The translations under genes were made by a program, and so were the position numbers. This document shows positions 1-11,597 of a stretch of DNA of 64,000 nucleotides, one piece after another. How positions within the stretch are numbered: position 1 is the first letter of the stretch; each line of letters begins with the position of its first letter. The notes below the pieces were generated by a model that was not told the DNA's origin, did not search any database, and saw only the letters and a program-made list of their open reading frames with translations. This DNA comes from Piezodorus guildinii (taxonomy: Eukaryota; Arthropoda; Insecta; Hemiptera; Pentatomidae): positions 82,904,169 through 82,968,168 of the forward strand of contig CM041292.1 in the NCBI GenBank assembly GCA_023052935.1, written 5' to 3'.

Positions 1-172
1 ATGTTTAATCAGGATTGGGTTCTTTAAGGAGTACCCAACATAGCACAGGCTCGCGACCGCGATTTTACGTCCTCCCATCCCCCAAGGAAAGGCATAACAA
101 AGAAATTTTCATCTTCTTAAAATATTCTAAGGCCGTCTGCCGGGCTTGAACCCGCGAACTTGGGTGACCCCA
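1..172 (-). repeat. SINE-A copy, cut by window edge
   Basis: This is a tRNA-derived SINE read on the minus strand. It shares with the other SINE-A copies the middle block (TTTAATCAGGAT, then GCACAGGCTCG, then ACGTCC) and the B-box-like word GGGCTTGAACCCG near 141-154. Next to it lies a short GGTGACCC end, so part of the tRNA head appears deleted. The 3' tail lies outside the window. Confidence 0.7.
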
Positions 173-591
173 TTTGTCAGTAATTAATTGATTTTTGCTA
201 CATAAAATAAATATTTTTTTGAAACTTGAATAAATATAATTTATATGGAAACAAAAGGCCAGGTTGCAAGGTGAATCAAAGCAGGATGTTCCCCTCGAAC
301 TCGAAAGTAAACTTGTAATTTATTCTATGGTCAGACCTGTCTTGAAAAATTGAACTTTTCACCGTGGGAGGACACCATAACATAAAAATGTAAAAAATTT
401 CCAATATTTTCGATTCAAAATCCTTGAAATGGTAAAATTGTACATATTAGGATACTAACAACAATCTATATCAAGATCTTATTTTCCCCCTGAGCTTATA
501 TTGACCATGTTTTCAGAATTTTATCTCTTGTTCAATCATTGTCAAGGTCCATTCCTCCAAGCAAATTCACCTAGAAGGTAGTGTATAACGT
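173..591. other. unassigned AT-rich DNA
   Basis: No coding frame, tRNA-like box or repeat shared with the rest of the window was recognised here. Confidence 0.4.
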
Positions 592-737
592 CAATAAAAC
601 GTCTTATTTTAAAATTGAGCTTTTGAGATACGTAACAATAGTAGTGAACAACTTATTTTAGGATTAGTGCCTTAAAACATTATTCAGTATATACAATAAA
701 TAACAATAAATGTTTTAAATAAAAATAAAATTATTTA
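592..737 (+). repeat. dispersed repeat, pair with 5239-5383
   Basis: About 145 bp beginning TCAATAAAACGTCTTA and ending in an AT-rich TGTTTTAAATAAAAATAAA tail. The same block, with scattered substitutions, recurs in the same orientation at 5239-5383. It has no coding capacity. The A-rich end suggests a short retroposed repeat or a LINE 3' end, but the class is unknown. Confidence 0.6.
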
Positions 738-917
738 GAAATATTTAAAGGATTATGTGGTGAGGGGGACAGCTGATGGAATTGAATACGCAGTCCAAAA
801 AGGAGGTAGGAGACATAGCGCCTGGTTTGCTAAATAGATCTCAAAGTTTTAGTGTGGATTTATACAATTTAAAATGTGCATGTTACTAGAATAGAAAAAA
901 AAAATGAAAAAAAACTG

Positions 918-1173
918 TACCTCTACAACTGTAACACACACTACTGGGCTCAGTACATATCACTATTTGTACTCAGTAGAATTTCTATCTCTTTTTCCCA
1001 ATTTGGGTACCCACTTTAAAGAGGCTGGGTCTGCTCCAGGAGGGTCTCCATACCCTAGGGTCACACACCGGCTTAATTAACACAATAAATAATATTCTCT
1101 CAAAGCCAGGATTCGAACCGACTGCTCGTAAAACAGTAGAATATCGCTCAATCTACTAGACAACGCCGCTCCC
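918..1173 (-). repeat. SINE-C copy with tRNA-like head
   Basis: Read on the minus strand, the head at about 1100-1173 has an A-box-like stretch (TTGTCTAGTAGATTGAGCG) and a perfect B box (GGTTCGAATCC). A body follows with GGGTACCCACTTTA, shared with 6172-6481 and 46286-46508. The distance between boxes fits a tRNA-derived SINE. It is not a working tRNA gene, because the acceptor ends do not pair. Confidence 0.75.
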
Positions 1174-1689
1174 TAATGTTGCTAGAATTAGAAGTGAGAT
1201 CTAATGAGTGGAAAAAGTAACGCTTGTTGAGAATACTGAATGTATGAAGGCTTTTTATCCCTAAGGAATTGGCAAATACAAAGAAATTATGTATTACTCT
1301 CAATAGAGAGATGTTACGTTCGATGTGTCGTACATTACCTATTACCAATAGGATTAAAACCACACTATGGATTGAACTATGTGCCGTGAACTATGGATTA
1401 CTAAATAAATCTCTGTCATTGCTGGCGAGGGTGTCAAAATGGTAACATGGAGAAATAGTTCAAATGGATGAAATACTTAACCCATGAATGGTTTATAAAA
1501 TTGGAGTTTTTCTGTCGATCATGTGGAAAGAAAATCTCTCTTCAACTGGAATAAACGTAATTTTAAGTTAGTAATTATCCCACAAAACTCTGTATTTACA
1601 ATTTTGAATTACATCATAAACCTAAAAACGAGTTTCATATTTCATGCATGCTTCTTTAAACAGTCATAGATTAAAAAAATGATGTACAG
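1174..1689. other. unassigned AT-rich DNA
   Basis: Only short chance reading frames are visible; no repeat or gene was recognised. Confidence 0.4.
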
Positions 1690-1880
1690 CCTAAGAAGGG
1701 TCTTAGATTTAGTACTTAGTAGTAAGGATTGGTACGGTTTTTTGGCAGCGGCTGTACAAATAGGTCATTATGCCAAAATTCATAGCCACGTTTTTAGTTA
1801 CCCACTTAACAGAGATAGGAGTAACCATACAGCCCTGGCACTTCATAGAGCCCCAGGAGATATTACAAGTTTTATTTTTT
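1690..1880 (-). repeat. degenerate SINE-C body
   Basis: Contains the ordered SINE-C words AAGGGTCTTAGA, a GGTACGGTTTTT segment and TAGTTACCCACTT, as in the clearer copies at 6172 and 46286. The tRNA head is not recognisable. It is probably an old, truncated copy. Confidence 0.4.
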
Positions 1881-3431
1881 TAACGAACCTTATCAATCGT
1901 TCAAAGATTTACTCTAGATGATTCAGTGGTTTATAAACATGTGAGGTAAGAATAAATGTAGGATGAAATTGACGACAAACTATATTCATTTAAAAAAAAT
2001 TTATATATATATTTTGTCTACGCATATGAGGTTTCTTGTCTTTTCACTTTCGTTAACCTACATGTGAAATATATAGGAAGGGAAAGTATTACGGTCTTAA
2101 AAAATAGGTCGAAGTTTTTAAAAGGAAATTGGTACACATTTTAACGTTTCCTGAGTGGAACAAGCCAAATAACCCAAAAAAGTTTATGTGTGTATTTAAA
2201 TTCCATATTGCATTACTTCATTGTTATTAAGAATTTATAACTTTAGACTACTTCTTGAAAACAAATTTATACATAGAAAATTAATAATATTTCAATGAAA
2301 ACAAATTAAAATATATTTTAGTTAGGTAAGTGACTTATTGTGTAATGCACAATACTTCTTACAATCAATCCTACTTTTTTATACACATAATAAAACTTTA
2401 AAAATTAAACAGAAAGGACATAAGATGAAACATATATCTTTTGATAAGCAACAACATTTCGACAGAAACTAATCAAATACATAAATAGAACTGATTTATG
2501 TGGGTGAGCGCCCCCTCACATTTCATATTGGTATTACTGGATCGTTTTATACAAATTTTCTATCTAATTTTCTATATCTTATCAATACAGCCAGAAAAAC
2601 TTCATGTATTTTTGATTTTTTTACCCCGAGTTATCCCATCCATACCTCAAACACTAGAACCCCTCTTTCTGATACATATATGCCTTATTATAGAACTGTT
2701 TTCATTGAATGGTGTTTTATCATCCACGATGCCTTATACCTTAACCATCTTCATCTGTAAAACGTCATCCCTGACTTCACTCTAACACCTATAATAACAG
2801 CCATTGCTCCGTAAACTAAGAAAATATGTATAAAACGAATTATCCAAATTCATTTAATTTGTCTTTTTTTCATCTAATTTATATCTCTAAGCATTTTGTT
2901 CCTCTGAGTAAAATTAATTCATGGAGCCATAAGTGATAATTGTATCTGTGCGCAGATTTGTACTCTTGGAGAACTGAATGTCTCTGAATAAAAATTATTT
3001 TTTATTCATCCATCCATTGAGAAGAGTACATATCTGTTAGGGCTCATTGGTATAAACAAGGAGGGTCAGGGAAGACTTTTTAGGACTAAAAATCAATATA
3101 ATAAGATTTAGGATAGAAGGATTGGTATGAGAGTGCTTTTAGTTTAAGCATGTACTTAAACTAACATTTTTATAGTAATTACAAGAAAATCTTTGAAAAA
3201 AAAGAAACTTATATTGGGTTTTAAATTGAGTTAGTAGCGTTTTTCAATATTTCAATTTGATCCTCTCGTGTTTATAAAATTATCTTTACTTTGACAATAA
3301 TGTTTACATATTATAAAAAAGAATTAGTTAAGTACTTTTATGCACTAGTTTCAACCGAGATTCTTTATCTTTAAGTGGTATTTTGCTTGATTAAAACGGA
3401 AGAAAAAAAGATTCATTTTCCTCATTTAATG
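1881..3431. other. unassigned AT-rich DNA
   Basis: Long AT-rich stretch. Two overlapping open frames at 2498-2785 have low-complexity hydrophobic translations with no domain, so I treat them as chance. No repeat shared with the window was found. Confidence 0.35.
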
Positions 3432-3605
3432 ATTTATGAAATGAAATCCGCTGCACAGACGTTAAAAAATTTGCAGTGTGTATGGAGATGATGCTTAAGA
3501 GAAAGCACCGTCTCTAAGTGGTTTGCTCGGTTTAGAACTGGAAATTTTGACTTGGAAGACGTTGGATGATCGCTGAGATGGCAAGAACAAGATAGCTACA
3601 TGTAA
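3432..3605 (+). pseudogene. mariner transposase fragment, N-terminal part
   Basis: One reading frame starting near 3450 gives AAQTLKNLQ and then, after a stop, ESTVSKWFARFRTGNFDLED. This matches the N-terminal helix-turn-helix region of mariner transposases (canonical ...WFxxFrxGdfdLED...). Two stops interrupt it and no inverted ends were found. It is a relic, and the WFARFRTG wording differs from the intact mariner at 25840, so it comes from another lineage. Confidence 0.7.
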
Positions 3606-3895
3606 TAGATCAAAATGAGTGATATATTATTGATCACAAATATTTACAAGGAATATAAAGTTTTTATTGAAATCACCAGTAAAAAACGCTAAAAAACTTA
3701 TTTTACAACCCAATATTTCCGAACCAGTTGGCTTCTCCCCCTAATTATTTTCAATCTACATGGCCCCTAAGTTAGTGTAGGTGCGCCCTTGTCAGTGCCT
3801 CTGGTGGTATGGTAAATATCAACCAATTATCATTATTTACTAATATTAAATAATATAAAACAATAATTGTAATGTTGGAACTAACACAATATGCG
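3606..3895. other. unassigned DNA
   Basis: AT-rich; no recognisable feature. Confidence 0.35.
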
Positions 3896-4245
3896 TAGGA
3901 TGTAGGATTCAGGGCCCCATGCCGACAACCTGATACACGGATGTGTGTGGCGGTGCGGATTAGGATGCGGGTGGAGATCGGTAACTAGGAGATTGATTGG
4001 CTAATTATGTGACTGGGAGCTATGTGGCCTAGATCGCTGGGTCTGGGACCCACTTTCTAAACTCTAATACCCCCCTGGCTCAACGGTCTTCAATTACCGG
4101 GAGTGAGTGGTCATCTCGGGGGGATGGTTCTTAGGATGGCAGCCGATTATTGAGCCCTGGTATGTACATAAGTGGTCATAGCTTGTGAGCACTTCTAATC
4201 TGTCTCTCGAGTTGATTTAACTGTTATTACAGAAATTGAAAATGT
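3896..4245. other. GC-richer island of unknown nature
   Basis: About 350 bp clearly richer in G and C than its surroundings, with many GGTGCGG, GGGTCTGGGACCC and CGGGGGG words. No long open frame or tRNA-like box was found. It could be the 5' end of a LINE, a single-copy relic or another repeat family. Confidence 0.35.
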
Positions 4246-4564
4246 GCAGGAATCAAAATAAAAATTAAATTTATTTTAATTTTTATAGGCTAATCTATTA
4301 TTTAACCGACTATATTTTAATGAAAATAATTGAAAATAATGTATTATAATTTTAATAATAATCACCAAAATTAGAATTAGATTACTTGGCTGAAATCCTA
4401 CTCCTGTCAACACAATAACGAGTTTGTAGTCCGATAGTCCATAGGGAGAACATAATACCAGATGTTATTTTCCAAAATAATAACTGTTTTATATACAATA
4501 ATAAGGGGGAAATAAAATTTATTCCTGTCTCTTCAAGTTGTATTATATTTAAACAGAACATCAA

Positions 4565-4800
4565 ACATAACTCTTAGCAGTCGCGAAGCTTTTATTCTTC
4601 ACCTCTACCTCGCCTTTGTAGGCTATACGGGGGTTTACAGGCCCAAAGGGGATTAACACCCAGTTAAAAGTCCCCAATGAACCGAGACGCGACTCCTTAA
4701 TCATTTTATTCAAAGTTTCCGGTCATTGGATAAGCGTTCCCACAAGTATTCCGGTTGCCTACTACTTAGCCCACTCCGCCACGCCGTCCACTGAGCACAT
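4565..4800 (-). repeat. SINE-D copy
   Basis: On the minus strand the head near 4795 reads GGCGTGGCGGAGTGGGCTAAG, an A-box-like element. Further in there is a Leu/Ser-type long variable region and then the conserved body CCCCGTATAGCCTWCAAAGGCGAGG. That body is shared with the well-bounded copy at 14496-14710. The B box has decayed (GAGTCGCGTCTC). Confidence 0.65.
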
Positions 4801-5238
4801 AGGTTAGCTACTATTCGCTGTTTATATACTCATCCTCCCATGAGTATCCAAGTTCACATAGTCCGGATATCCCCTTAAAGCAACCCTCCCACCTACGGTC
4901 CAGAGAGCCTCTCGGAATCCAATCTGTCAACTTTTTAATTTTTTTTTCTTGATTAGCTACTGGATCCGAAATCATTAGAAGTCCATTTCAACATGTACTG
5001 CGTGCCAATGCGTGAAGTCTGTACTATAAAGATATACAAGACAGAAGATTAAAGAATCATGGAGTCCAGAATCATAGTATTATTACTGCTTTATCCTCTG
5101 GATTAAATTATTTAATAAATTTAAACCAATAAATATTTGATTTTAACAAAAAGTGGTTATGAGGTTCTGTAAATCTTATTCGCGTCATTATTTAACGTAC
5201 ACCCTGATATGACCTTATTTAGTTGATGTACGATTAGA
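4801..5238. other. unassigned DNA
   Basis: Mixed-composition sequence with no open frame or repeat I can place. Confidence 0.35.
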
Positions 5239-5383
5239 TCAATAAAACGTCTTATGTTAAAATAGAGCTTTTATGATACGTAACAATAGTAGTGAACAAC
5301 CTATTTTAGGATAAGTGTCATAAAACATTATTCAGTTTACTCTATAACTAACAATAAATGTTTTAAATAAAAATAAATTTTTG
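5239..5383 (+). repeat. dispersed repeat, second copy of 592-737
   Basis: Same order of words as the copy at 592-737 (CAATAAAACGTCTTA, AGTAGTGAACAAC, AAACATTATTCAG, TGTTTTAAATAAAAATAAA), with about one substitution every ten or more bases. The flanking sequences differ, so this is a dispersed repeat and not a segmental duplication. Confidence 0.6.
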
Positions 5384-6171
5384 AAAGTATTGTTGGCCAA
5401 GCATCTAAGAATCCCAAATTTAGATCTTTCTATTAGGCTCGGTTAGATCCTTTAAGATATTTTGATCTCTCCGTACAATGAAACCAATATAAGAATAAAA
5501 GAAAATTATGACAGGCTTGCAACGATGAACTAAGCCTCTAACAAAACATAATTGCTTGAAATCAGAGACAGGAATTATTTGTGTGCATTCCTGCCCTTAA
5601 AGTTCTCCCACGGTCCGAAAACTCGTTGGATGAGGAAACGCTAACCCAACTAGTGGAATTGCCCTAGGCTCAAGCTTTCTCCTCACTGTTTGGACTGTTC
5701 CAGCCATTCCAGCGTCTCCATTTTTGCGGAATGTCACTGAGTAACTTGAAGTATATTCAAGATGATTTTGATTGGCTAGATGTTAATATTATATAACTAG
5801 AAAGAGAGATTAATTTTATGTGAGCACACAGCTTTTTGTGAGATTTTGTACAATAATACATAAAGAAAAGAAAAGTGATAGATAGCAAATAAATAAGGGA
5901 AATATTGTAATTGTAATTGGCAGCATACGTGATGGTGTTTCCATAATATAATAATTACAGTGGCTAATGTTAGAAATCAAGTGGGAACATACTGTTACTA
6001 ATTGTAAGAGTAAGCTTGACATGGTTCATGAGTCTTCGTGATGAATCGAATGTAGAAGGTTGATAGGACCTGAGTAGTGAATCGAACTCACTTAGATCTA
6101 GCAAGAATAATTAAATGCTAGAGGAACAGAAAATACTAATAATCTAGTATTTGAAGTTTTTACTTTAAAAA
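5384..6171. other. unassigned DNA
   Basis: The stretch near 5575-5720 is somewhat GC-richer but carries stops in all frames. No gene or repeat was identified. Confidence 0.35.
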
Positions 6172-6481
6172 CCTCTACAACTAAACTAATAATAACTACA
6201 ACTAATCCTAATATCTCTACAACTCATGAAGGGTCTTTGGAGATTCGTACTGTTTTTAGACCAAACGCCATGCAATGAACAGTTTAGATCGAAATCACGC
6301 TCAGCCGCCAGTTTCTTTCCCAACTTTTGGGTACCCACTTTATTGAGGCTGAGTGTGCCCCAAAGGGTCTCTATACCCTCAGGATAGCCTAATGGGTGAA
6401 AAAAACAATTCTGTAATAGCCGAATTCGAACCGGAGAACAGTATACTAGTGTTATATCGACTAGACCACACCGCTCTCTTT
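6172..6481 (-). repeat. SINE-C copy
   Basis: Minus-strand SINE with the body word GGGTACCCACTTTATTGAGG and, near 6420-6475, a tRNA-like head: B box GGTTCGAATTCGG and an A-box region ending at the CTAGACCACACCGCTC complement. It abuts a mariner remnant on its right. Confidence 0.65.
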
Positions 6482-6830
6482 TCTCTTTAAATACTCCTCT
6501 ATATAATAAACTGTTTACGTCTGCTGGATTTGGTCCATTTGATTGATGTAAACCTTTATTAATCCTCTTCCAAAAGAAAATGTTTGCTTTCCTCTGTGGT
6601 ATTTCGCTATTTAGAATTAAAAAAGTAGCATTCTGCGAGCTTCTAAATTAACTCAACAAATAGCAAGTATACTCGATGTGATCAAATTAAGCATTAATGA
6701 CCACCACAAGGTGATTGGAATGAAAAAAAAAAATGTAAAGTAGGATTCCTCCCTCATTAAACGACTGTCAAAAAATCAGTGTGATGATTCTGTGCCTCAT
6801 TTTGATGAAAAATGGATTTTCTATTAGATT
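6482..6830 (+). pseudogene. mariner remnant, same lineage as 33936-34999
   Basis: The first 120 bp follow, with substitutions, the opening of the decayed mariner at 33936 (CCTCTAYAWAAYAAACT, TTTACGTYTRCTGGATT, TTCGYTRTTTAGAA). Near 6795-6825 a frame gives FDEKWIFY, which matches the catalytic Asp-Glu-Lys-Trp motif of mariner transposases (first Asp of the D,D34D triad). The middle is decayed. The 3' half is missing where PAL-1 sequence begins. Confidence 0.65.
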
Positions 6831-7034
6831 CCTAAAGGTACTAATTACACGTTTAATTTCCTTCCAAATCATACTAAAACATTTCATTCGATAAGTTTAA
6901 TAAGGTGTTATTAATATAGTAAAGAAAAATTCTTGAATCTAATGCGAAATAATAAAAATTAGTTTAATAATATAGTAATGGGCGATTTTTGCGGTTCCAC
7001 TAAAATTTCCTAGAATGTATACAGTACCTCGTCT
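6831..7034 (+). mobile_element. PAL-1 element, truncated copy (copy A)
   Basis: Matches the right half of the complete PAL-1 copies: AAAGGTACTAATTACACG, CATACTAAAACATTTCAT, TTAATATAGTAAAGAAA, AAAATTTCCTAGAATG. Its right end is shortened (CAGTACCTCGTCTT) and abuts the next copy. It replaces the 3' half of the mariner remnant on its left. Confidence 0.65.
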
Positions 7035-7430
7035 TAATTGAGACGTTGATTTCCAAAAGGTACTAAAGGACATTTTATACGAAACTGATTTTTTTACATA
7101 TTTGTAATCTCATCACTTTTTGTAATTTAAATCTTCTATTTTATTTTATCCAATGAGCTCTCAAGTCCTTAAAAAAAGCGATTTAGAAATTCGGACATTT
7201 TCTAAAAGTACTAATTACGCATTTACTTTCGTTCTAATTCATACTAAAACATTTCATTTCAAAACTTTAATATGATGTTATTAATATAGTAAAAATACAA
7301 TTCTAGATTTTAATGTGAAAAGACTGAAATTATGCAGTTTAATAATAAAGTAATGAGAGATTTTCGCGCTTCCTGTAAAATTTCCTAGAATGGATATAGT
7401 ACCTTTTGGAAATCAACGCCTCAATTGTTG
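7035..7430. mobile_element. PAL-1 element, complete copy (copy B)
   Basis: About 390-bp non-autonomous element. Left end AATTGAGACGTTGATTTCC followed by the CCAAAAGGTACTA word; right end is the inverted complement (AGTACCTTTTGG, then AAATCAACGCCTCAATT). The interior matches 60604-60994 along its length and has no open frame. AATT lies at both ends; it may be part of the inverted repeat or a 4-bp target duplication. Confidence 0.8.
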
Positions 7431-7484
7431 ACCGTTGAGAATATTTGATAGAGAAGTTGGTTTTCTTGGGGTGCGATCATCAAG

Positions 7485-7700
7485 AAATAACACTAACATG
7501 ACAAATTTATTTTAGTTTTGTGCCGGCATATTGGTCTACATTATGGGCATTCATCGGGGCTAAAAAAAAAAACAAGATAACAACCAATACATTAAAAAGA
7601 ATAACACAATGAATTATGTTCAATAAAGTGGTAACAGTAATACACTATGAAAACAAAAAAGTAATATAAATATAGAAAAAAAAATGATAATATTAGTATG
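7485..7700 (+). repeat. dispersed repeat, pair with 24105-24320
   Basis: Shares with 24105-24320 the ordered words CATCAAGAAAT, a GGC(C)TA core and AAAAAACAAGATARCAAYCAATA, with heavy divergence between. There is no coding capacity and the class is unknown. Confidence 0.4.
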
Positions 7701-7789
7701 AAAATAGTAGAATACTAGCGATCAGGGTGAAATTTAAATCTTCTGTGATTCATTTTTAAAGAAGTTCATTTTTTTTTTTTTTTCAGAGT

Positions 7790-8620
7790 TTATCCATTTC
7801 GAATTACTAGTTGAAACGAAAAGTGCTCTAAGAAAGAGAATATTGTGTTTATTAAATAACGTTTATTTATTATTAAATTTAATTCATATATATTCATCAG
7901 CAGAAATCAGAAACATAAATTGGTCAAAAGATTAAAATTAGTTCGGTTTATTTGTTTGTTACGTTATACGGTTCCTATTTTATTCGATTTATAACTATTC
8001 TATATTTCTAATGAATTTTTTCTAAATACATTTAAAAAGTTTCCAAAGGTGTCCTATTCAGTTAACAGTGGAAAATTGATTTTCGTGAAATGATCTAGAA
8101 GTAGAAATAATTGTTAACATGTTTAGTTTATGGATGCATAATAACTTTCCGTTTATTTTGACAACTTCTGTGTGATTTGGTGCGTAATAGTTTTCTGAAA
8201 TTTTGTATACTTTATGAAAGAATATAATTCGTAAGGTACTGAACAGGGGCAACACTAATTCACCATAACTTCCCTTATCGCATTACAACATACGTTGTGT
8301 ATGTTATGGACTTATTACAACTTTCTATTAACTTGTACGAATGATTTTATTGCATATCAAATTTTCTAAACTCTTGGACTTTCCAACGGTAAATCATAGG
8401 TATATATATCTATATTACTACTCACAATTAGGGAATAATTTTTTGATGACTTGATTTTAGAAAATTTAATTTTATCTTCCAAAGGAAAACTTAATTGCAA
8501 TGTATTTTACTTATAAACCTTCAGGAGAGATGGCTCTAAATGATAGTTTAAACCGTATCAAAATCCGTCACGTTGTTTAAGAGTTCGCGGAAACCAAGAA
8601 TCGAGCTATCATTTTATTTA
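7790..8620 (+). repeat. old dispersed repeat, pair with 38080-38800 (REP-E-like)
   Basis: Shares with 38080-38800 GGAATAATTTTTTGATGAC, TTGCAATGTATTTTAC and TATAAACCTKCAGGA blocks in the same order. The TTTCTAAACTCTTGGACTTTCCAACGG stretch also resembles the CTTTCCAACGGTATATTAT region of REP-E at 61345 and 63440. This suggests an old lineage of the same repeat. Confidence 0.45.
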
Positions 8621-9130
8621 TGTAGACACTACAATGGGAAAATAAGAAAAAAATGAAAGTTATGCAAAATAATTTACGATTATACAGTGATTAACTAAAA
8701 GCTAATTATTAAAGTAATTAAGTATTGTTGAGAGATGTACCTTACTAAAGCAGTAAAGAATTAATTTAAGCACTGATAGGGTAAGAAAGCAGACGGAGAA
8801 GCATCCACCAGGCTCAATGAACAACAATCAATGGACGGTTAGAAAGCTAAGGGCAGAAGGGATATCTCGTCAAGGCTGACAGCCGCCTCGGTCTCCATTG
8901 CAAATGACCTTTCTCTTTCTGCCGGTGAGTGCCGAGGCAACGCTAATTGTTTAACTGGCTCCCATTAAACTTTAGGTACTCACATCATTCTGGATACTAT
9001 TTCAACAGCAAGCAATCAAGTAACAGATTTCCATCTAATCTTAATAACTTGGCATCATACAATGACATTTTTAAATCGTTCAAGAATGGCTAGAGAGTAT
9101 TAGTATCAAATAAATAAACATTATTTATTT
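8621..9130. other. unassigned DNA with a GC-richer patch
   Basis: 8770-8990 is GC-richer (CAGCCGCCTCGGTCTCC) but has stops in every frame and no clear splice-bounded exon. The rest is AT-rich. Confidence 0.35.
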
Positions 9131-9960
9131 GTTCCGCATCTACCCTTCCAGGTCACGATTCACAAATTATGTTAAATTCAACTGACGAATATCTCTAACA
9201 AACTCATACAGTTCAATAAAAACCCTATCTTCATCTTCGTCATCACTCAAGGTTTGTTTTATAGCAGAAGGTCTTGTTCTGGTTTCAGTGTCCAGTGCGC
9301 ATGATTTTACAATGTGTTTTATTGTCAGTGCTGTATTACAAGCGTTGCAAAATGGAGGTCCAGACTTCTCGTTAAGTATCCCTGCGTAAAGGCTATAAAG
9401 CCTATTCTCAGTACTACATCTTCCTTCCTACTTTTCGTAAAAGAAGTCCTGTTTTATCTCTTTTAGTTTGCTATAGGAAGTATTCCGTTTTTATTGCTAC
9501 TTAATTATAATGCCCTGCTTCTAATCTTCTGCCGTTACAGTGTTTGCACTTTCAGCCCCCGGTTCATTCAGCATAGCACTCTTTTCTTCTTTATCGGCTA
9601 CTTCGTTTCCTTTAATACCGCAATGTGACGGAAGCCACTCTGTGATTCATGCACTCGCCAAATTACATTATTTATTTCCCATACTGAGGAATTTCCTTTA
9701 TTTTGTATTCGAAATTTCTTTTAATGGACTTCATGAGTCTGTCACTACGAGTAAGTACTTTACACGGGGCTAATATCTATGTACGTTTTTTCGCTTGAGA
9801 CGGGATTGTCTTAGCTGCTCACACTTCATGGGGGAGGGGCGATACTGTTGCAAGTTCAAACGTGTTCAATGCGAGATCACAGCAGTTCGAGGCTTCGAAC
9901 GCGTTTAATGCGGGATTGTAACTAACTGGGATGTTGAAGGTTATAAAATATTTAATAAAT
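9131..9960 (-). pseudogene. LINE 3' end with RNase H and C-terminal zinc-type motif
   Basis: On the minus strand, 9639-9577 encodes WLPSHCGIKGNEVADKEEKS, the conserved end of the RNase H domain of I/R1-superclade non-LTR retrotransposons. Downstream, 9410-9165 encodes LYAGILNEKSGPPFCNACN and then TIKHIVKSCA, a typical C-terminal C-x2-C...H...C region. Several frameshifts and stops break it. The 3' end GGGTAGATGCGGAACAAATAAATAA near 9131-9160 recurs at 39310-39350, so it is a shared LINE tail. The part from 9700 to 9960 is the weakest. Confidence 0.75.
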
Positions 9961-10555
9961 TAACCCTTATGATTACAACATATAATGTTGAGAAAAAATA
10001 AACTAAACTTATTTTCTGAAAACAAGTGACTCACCTGTTATCCACGTAGCCTGAAGGGATAGTTAAGTGTGGTCCACTGGTGGGTCATGCCGGTGTGAAT
10101 GTGTTAAAGAAGTAATTTAAGTTTCATGATAGCTATGGAGTAAAAATTTCATTCATAAATTTTCAATTGTCAATTGAATTGTAAATTAAATTTTGTCTGC
10201 TATATTAATAATTCATTTTCGTTTGATATTGATTATTTTTTGTTGTAAAGTTTCCTAGTTACCGATAGAAAAAGTAGATAAATATAACCAATGATACTCA
10301 AGATCGGAATCGAATTAAGGAGAGGAAAATAAAACTCTCTGACAAGCTCATTCGTCTTTAGTGCATGGTGAATGTCGATATCAACCGGTATCAAAAAAGG
10401 GTATCTAATAACTATTTAGGACATACTCCAAACGACTATGTGGATGTAGAAATTCTCCAATTCCGGTTTTCACGTAACATTATAATTAGCAAATAATGAA
10501 ATATCCGCTAGCTAAGCCATGGGTTACAGCTAGTATTGTAATAATTTGAAGCTAT
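9961..10555. other. unassigned DNA
   Basis: No gene or repeat recognised. Confidence 0.35.
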
Positions 10556-10832
10556 CGCTGGAGACACAGGACCTTGAAGAGCCGACCTAGAGGAGCTGCA
10601 GCCCGGCCTAGACTAAATAGAGTGGCTAACGGAGCGCTGACCTAATCCCGGGCTATTACCATGAAGAACGGCTCAATCAGGATGGACGTGACCGCCTTTG
10701 TCAGCTCCCGTCCGGACCGTTCTATCTGGGATCATATTGCCGTCCTCAGGTGGCCCCCAGTCGGGAGGAAAACGGGCTATGAGGATAGTCCCCGGGCAGG
10801 AAGCGGTATCAGAGCCTAAGCTAACCTAAATA
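10556..10832. other. GC-rich island of unknown nature
   Basis: A sharply bounded segment of about 280 bp, rich in GC (CTGCAGCCCGGCCTAG, CAGCTCCCGTCCGG, GTCCCCGGGCAGG), inside AT-rich DNA. It ends in GCCTAAGCTAACCTAAA. Stops occur in all frames. It is probably an inserted repeat or the 5' region of a LINE; I cannot name it. Confidence 0.4.
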
Positions 10833-11556
10833 ATGATCCTACAAAGGGTAAGTTCTGATTTCCTCGAAGAAAAGGTAAGATTTTCTTAAACATAATCATA
10901 AAAAAATTATATTAAATAACAACAAAGACTTGGAAGATATTAACGAACCTTGACCAACGGTTACCTTACCAGGAAGTAACGTTCAATTGCGTCCAACCAC
11001 AAGGTTCCCCCCTCTCACCGCCTGAAGGGTTCAAGACCTACCTAATTGAAACTGGGTATGATTCGAGGGAGTCTTCCAACATGAGCTCCTTTCCAGAGAA
11101 GATGGAACATTGAACCTATGCGGTTCTTAAAATTAACTTCTTTTTTTTTGAAAACCTAAGACACAAAAGAAATGGATCCTAAATTTCAAAATCTAATTAA
11201 CTACAAATCTTTTGGTGTCTTATGATCCATAATGGACCTATGTAATATACCAAGAAGAAAATGCTTCTCGAAATTTGAGATTTTACTTTTCAAGATACGT
11301 AGAACCCAAATAACTAATAAAACCTGCTCGACATTAGAATTTCAAACAAAGCCTATATAGCATTCTCTACAAAAAAAAAAAAGGAATTATCGGAATCTGT
11401 TAAAAAATTGGGAAGATATTTGAACATGGAAATGGTGATTGGCCATTCTACTTGAATATAAATTGACAGTGTTGCTGGTTCGTCTCTCTTAAGCTCTTAA
11501 TTTTTTTATTAATTTATTGTTACACATAAAAGTTGAATGTCTACACAGCTATATAT

Positions 11557-11558
<2 letters not shown>
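10833..11558. other. unassigned AT-rich DNA
   Basis: No feature recognised apart from short A and T runs. Confidence 0.35.

Positions 11559-11595
<37 letters not shown>
11559..11595. repeat. (TA)n microsatellite
   Basis: About 18 uninterrupted TA units. Confidence 0.95.

Positions 11596-11597
<2 letters not shown>

Noticed and set aside
2498..2785. 95- and 86-codon open frames on the plus strand
   Set aside because: They overlap in two frames, are hydrophobic and low in complexity, and show no domain or splice context.
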